This document shows, in pieces, positions 60,541 to 63,647 of a DNA stretch of 63,647 nt (the stretch's first letter is position 1; the number at the start of each line of letters is the position of its first letter). Position numbers and translations under genes: made by a program. Source of the stretch: Psychrobacter piscatorii (GTDB lineage: Bacteria; Pseudomonadota; Gammaproteobacteria; Pseudomonadales; Moraxellaceae); NCBI RefSeq assembly GCF_904846415.1, contig NZ_CAJHAR010000020.1, forward strand, positions 1-63,647, given 5' to 3'. The notes below the pieces were generated by a model. The model was not told where the DNA came from, did no database searches, and saw only the letters and a program-made list of their open reading frames with translations.

Positions 60541-61680
60541 TTAATAAAGTGTGTGATCATTTTCGCGAATATAAGCGGCCGTGACTTTGCCTCGCATAAC
60601 ACTATATGCCCAACTGGTATAGACCAAAATGATTGGTACAAAAATAACCACCGCATAGAGCATAATCATCAGCGTTAAATGACTAGAAACACTATCCCAG
60701 ATAGTCAAGCTTGAATTTGGAAAAGTAGACGATGGCATAATGAATGGAAATAACGCGATACCTGCTGTCATGATCACACCCAGTACAGCAATACTTGAGC
60801 TGACAAATGCAGTCAGCGTTTTGCCTATTTTTAACAACATAGCAGTCACTAATGCCATCAATACACCCAGTGCAGGAAAGACCCAAGCAACTGGGTAGGT
60901 CGCAAAGTTAGTCATCCAACCACCAGGCTGTGAAACAACTTCTTTACCAAGCACATTAGGTAGGCTGGCTGGGTCAATCGTTGAGGCAAGAACATAACCA
61001 TCAAGCGCTTGTACCCAAAAACCTGCTCCCACAAACAATATCACCATCATTATGGCTGACAGTATGGTGTAACGAATAGCACGTATCTGAATAACCCCTT
61101 CAGTACGATGGGCTAAATATGTACCACCCTGCATGATTAACATGGTGGCACTCACCAAACCACAAAGGATCGCAAACGGACTCAATAACTGCCAAAAATT
61201 GCCCGTATAGGTCGATAAAAGATTGCTATCAAAGCTAAATGGCACTCCCAAGAAAAGATTACCAAAGGCAACACCAAAGACCACAGCGGGTACAAACGAC
61301 CCAAAAAATAGTCCCCAGTCCCAAGCATTACGCCATCGTTTATCTTTAATCATACTGCGATATTTAAAGCCAACTGGCCGAAAAAACAATGCCCATAAAA
61401 CAGCTATCAGCGCCCAATAAAAGCCGCTAAATGCCGTTGCATATACCATCGGCCATGCAGCAAATAAGGCACCACCTGCGGTAATAAACCAGACTTGGTT
61501 ACCTTCCCAATGTGGTCCAATCGTATTGATAATCAGGCGGCGTTCTTCATCATTTTTACCAATGAATGGTAGCAGGGTACAAACCCCCATATCATGACCA
61601 TCCATGATGGCAAAACCAATCAATAGCACACCAACGATAAGCCACCACATTATTTTTAATGTTTCATAATCAAACAACAT
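60541..61680 (-). CDS. cydB: cytochrome d ubiquinol oxidase subunit II
   Basis: A 379-residue subunit, the E. coli length, with eight or nine membrane helices. [20 protein letters not shown], the [23 protein letters not shown] segment and the FPFIMPSS motif are typical. With CydA it forms the bd quinol oxidase, a high-oxygen-affinity terminal oxidase that does not pump protons. The start overlaps the end of cydA by 11 bp, which argues for translational coupling. Confidence 0.96.
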   Translation of the reverse strand: MLFDYETLKIMWWLIVGVLLIGFAIMDGHDMGVCTLLPFIGKNDEERRLIINTIGPHWEGNQVWFITAGGALFAAWPMVYATAFSGFYWALIAVLWALFFRPVGFKYRSMIKDKRWRNAWDWGLFFGSFVPAVVFGVAFGNLFLGVPFSFDSNLLSTYTGNFWQLLSPFAILCGLVSATMLIMQGGTYLAHRTEGVIQIRAIRYTILSAIMMVILFVGAGFWVQALDGYVLASTIDPASLPNVLGKEVVSQPGGWMTNFATYPVAWVFPALGVLMALVTAMLLKIGKTLTAFVSSSIAVLGVIMTAGIALFPFIMPSSTFPNSSLTIWDSVSSHLTLMIMLYAVVIFVPIILVYTSWAYSVMRGKVTAAYIRENDHTLY

Positions 61681-63268
61681 GAATCACCTCCTGATCCCCA
61701 GCGGTTGGCGTCACGTTGCGAGGTGTCTCGCCATCATAACGTCCTGTACCCAAACTGGCTGGCCCTAGCTTCACATACTTAATCATCAGGTACATCTCGA
61801 TAATCAGTAAAACGGTATAAAAACCAACAAATCCAGCAAGCGACCAGTAAACATTCGCCACACCGATATTCGATGTCGACACATAAGTTGGCAATACACC
61901 ATAAATGGTCCAAGGCTGACGACCATACTCAGCAACAAACCAACCCAGCTCAGCCGCTATCCAAGGGGCTGGTAACATGACAATGGCCCATTTCAGTAAC
62001 CATGTTTTTTGGGCAAAAGTTCCTTTGAAAGTAAACCATAGGCTAACTGAGAACAACGCCAACATGAGGAACCCAAGCCCTACCATGATGCGAAAAGACC
62101 AAAACATCGGTGCAACCTTAGGAATGGTGTCTTCAGTAGCCTTTTGAATCATCTCAGGCGTGGCTTGTGAGACGTCAGCTGTATATCTTTTAAGCAAAAG
62201 TCCAAAGCCTAAATCGTCTTTGACCTTATCAAACTCTGCCCTTAGTGCCATATCTTCTGGCGTTTCACGCAGTTGTGCTAGCAACCCTACCGCAGTGATA
62301 CCGTTGGTAATGCGTTCACGGTTCAACGCTTTAATGTCATGAATACCTGGGATTTCGGTATCTAAAGAGCGTGTGCCGATGATGCCCATCGCATAAGGAA
62401 TCTGCACTTCCCAGTTATTCTTCTGCTCTTCTTCATTGATACTAGCAATCAAGTTGAATGGGGCTGGGGCTGACTCTGTATGCCACATCGCCTCCATCGT
62501 CGCCAACTTGGTCTGTTGAGCTTTACCAACGGAATAGCCTGACTCATCGCCTAAAACAATCACACTACAGATAGATGCCAAACCAAACGCTGCTGCCACC
62601 TGAAAACTACGCTTGGCAAATTCAACATCACGTCTACGCAGCAGGTATAGAGCGGAAATAGACAACACAAACAATGAGCCCACCACATAGCCTGCTGATA
62701 CTGTATGCACAAATTTATTTTGTGCATCTGGGTTAAAGATAATGGCTGAAAAATCAACCATCTCCATACGCATGGTCTGGTAGTTAAACTCTGCACCAAC
62801 AGGACTTTGCATCCAACCGTTGGCAACCAAAATCCATAATGCTGAAAGGTTTGTCCCAACGGCCATCAATACAGTGACAACTAAATGTTGAAAACGAGAA
62901 AGCCTGTCCCAGCCAAAGAAAAATAAACCCACCATAGTGGATTCAAGAAAAAATGCCATCAAACCTTCAATAGCAAGCGGCGCACCAAAAATATCACCTA
63001 CATACTGTGAATAATAAGACCAGTTGGTGCCAAATTGAAACTCCATCGTGATGCCTGTGGTGACACCAAGTGCAAAGTTAATACCAAATAATTTGCCCCA
63101 ATAACGCGTCATGTCCTTCCACACTTGTAGTCCTGTAGTGACATAGACTGCCTCCATAATCACCAACAGCCAAACCATGCCCAATGTGAGTGGAATAAAC
63201 AAGAAATGGTAAAGCGCTGTCACCGCAAACTGTAAGCGGGACATGTCTACTAGTTGTTCAGTAATCAT
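61670..63268 (-). CDS. cydA: cytochrome d ubiquinol oxidase subunit I
   Basis: A 532-residue subunit with all three hemes and the quinol site. The heme b595-region His21 ([14 protein letters not shown]), His near 187 ([12 protein letters not shown]) and the Met of heme b558 in the later helices are visible, and the long Q-loop of the E. coli type, with [20 protein letters not shown], is present. RBS is weak before ATG 63268. The 380-bp upstream region lacks a consensus FNR box that I can defend. Confidence 0.96.
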   Translation of the reverse strand: MITEQLVDMSRLQFAVTALYHFLFIPLTLGMVWLLVIMEAVYVTTGLQVWKDMTRYWGKLFGINFALGVTTGITMEFQFGTNWSYYSQYVGDIFGAPLAIEGLMAFFLESTMVGLFFFGWDRLSRFQHLVVTVLMAVGTNLSALWILVANGWMQSPVGAEFNYQTMRMEMVDFSAIIFNPDAQNKFVHTVSAGYVVGSLFVLSISALYLLRRRDVEFAKRSFQVAAAFGLASICSVIVLGDESGYSVGKAQQTKLATMEAMWHTESAPAPFNLIASINEEEQKNNWEVQIPYAMGIIGTRSLDTEIPGIHDIKALNRERITNGITAVGLLAQLRETPEDMALRAEFDKVKDDLGFGLLLKRYTADVSQATPEMIQKATEDTIPKVAPMFWSFRIMVGLGFLMLALFSVSLWFTFKGTFAQKTWLLKWAIVMLPAPWIAAELGWFVAEYGRQPWTIYGVLPTYVSTSNIGVANVYWSLAGFVGFYTVLLIIEMYLMIKYVKLGPASLGTGRYDGETPRNVTPTAGDQEVIHVV

Positions 63269-63647
63269 ACCAAACCCCCTAAAAATAAGGACTTACGGCT
63301 ACAATTGAATATCAATACAGATAACCTATATGCTCAAATAGCATAGATATTTCTCTGCTTAATCAATGGTGCTATTAGCCCTGCGTTACCCATGAGATCG
63401 AGCTTTTCCGATTACTGATATGCATCGATGTTTGTCATCACTGCTAATAAAAACTACAAACATTTGGTTAGATATAGAGCAATATCAATACCAAAAAAGC
63501 CAACAAAAAGCGAAGTAGCAGCCCCTCCACTAGCCCTAGTGGAGGGGCAATAATATCTAAATAAAAAAGATATATTATTTACAAAAATAATTTATTAAAT
63601 CGAATAATCTTTAGTGAAAATCGAATTAAGTATTAATACACAAAAAA
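63269..63647. other. 379-bp region upstream of cydABX to window end
   Basis: Must carry the cydA promoter. Besides the stem-loop at 63521 the sequence is AT-rich, especially 63550-63647, with no gene recognised. Confidence 0.4.
63521..63548. repeat. perfect stem-loop upstream of cydA
   Basis: A 13-base arm GCCCCTCCACTAG is followed by CC and its exact complement. Neither side carries a T run directly, so it is not a classic terminator, although the minus strand has T runs about 14 and 25 bp further on. It may end the next gene outside the window or be a transcript-processing or regulatory fold. Confidence 0.75.

Noticed and set aside
63300..63320. FNR-like TTGAATATCAA upstream of cydA
   Set aside because: The half-sites are three bases too close for the TTGAT-N4-ATCAA consensus.

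Overview
The window looks like a chromosomal segment of a Psychrobacter-like bacterium (Moraxellaceae, Gammaproteobacteria). This rests on moderate G+C with AT-rich intergenic DNA, a short N-terminally trimmed AccA of the Moraxellaceae type, and the Pseudomonadales gene order hemA / TPR protein / lolB / ispE / tRNA-Gln / prs / rplY / pth. The assignment comes from recognising proteins and gene order, not from a database search.

Layout. (1) 1-521: end of an IS3-family element inserted into a YiiM-like MOSC gene, of which only the 3' part remains. (2) 678-6174: APC amino-acid permease, lipoprotein peptidoglycan amidase, an unusual Bacteroidota-like PdxJ, then kbl and tdh (threonine to glycine plus acetyl-CoA). 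(3) 6300-11240: AT-rich accessory island with an unknown small protein and a 1009-residue HD-domain + Hsp90/GHKL-ATPase gene cut in two by a complete IS630-family element; precise removal of the IS with one TA restores one open frame. A G+C-rich imperfect inverted repeat closes the island. (4) 11306-36319: mostly metabolic genes: purL, two related FMN-binding stress proteins, pgsA, a renalase-like oxidoreductase, acs, a BaiN/HI0933-type flavoprotein, pirin, an Old Yellow Enzyme, an EamA transporter, lplA, a glyoxalase-type protein, two small exported proteins, fadH, an acyl-CoA ligase and a YeeE/YedE pair. (5) 36526-51344: a class V aminotransferase, then the conserved housekeeping block hemA, TPR protein, lolB, ispE, two tRNA-Gln, prs, rplY, pth and panD, then a Ca/Na antiporter, an RDD protein, tRNA-Arg, tRNA-Ser and thiD. 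(6) 51484-63268: yggT, proC, a GNAT enzyme, tilS, accA, ppx, an Mpo1-like protein, hemL and the cydABX operon for cytochrome bd oxidase, including the 51-residue CydX.

The genes serve heme and cytochrome supply (hemA, hemL, cydABX), lipid and acetyl-CoA metabolism (acs, accA, fadH, acyl-CoA ligase, pgsA), cofactors (pdxJ, panD, thiD, lplA) and nucleotides (purL, prs). The least conventional items are the IS-disrupted HD-Hsp90 gene, the foreign-looking PdxJ beside PLP-dependent Kbl, a His-rich insertion in HemA, an orphan terminator marking a candidate small RNA near 18.3-18.45 kb, and a terminator-like hairpin in the rplY leader. No CRISPR array, rRNA, integrase or phage module was seen.
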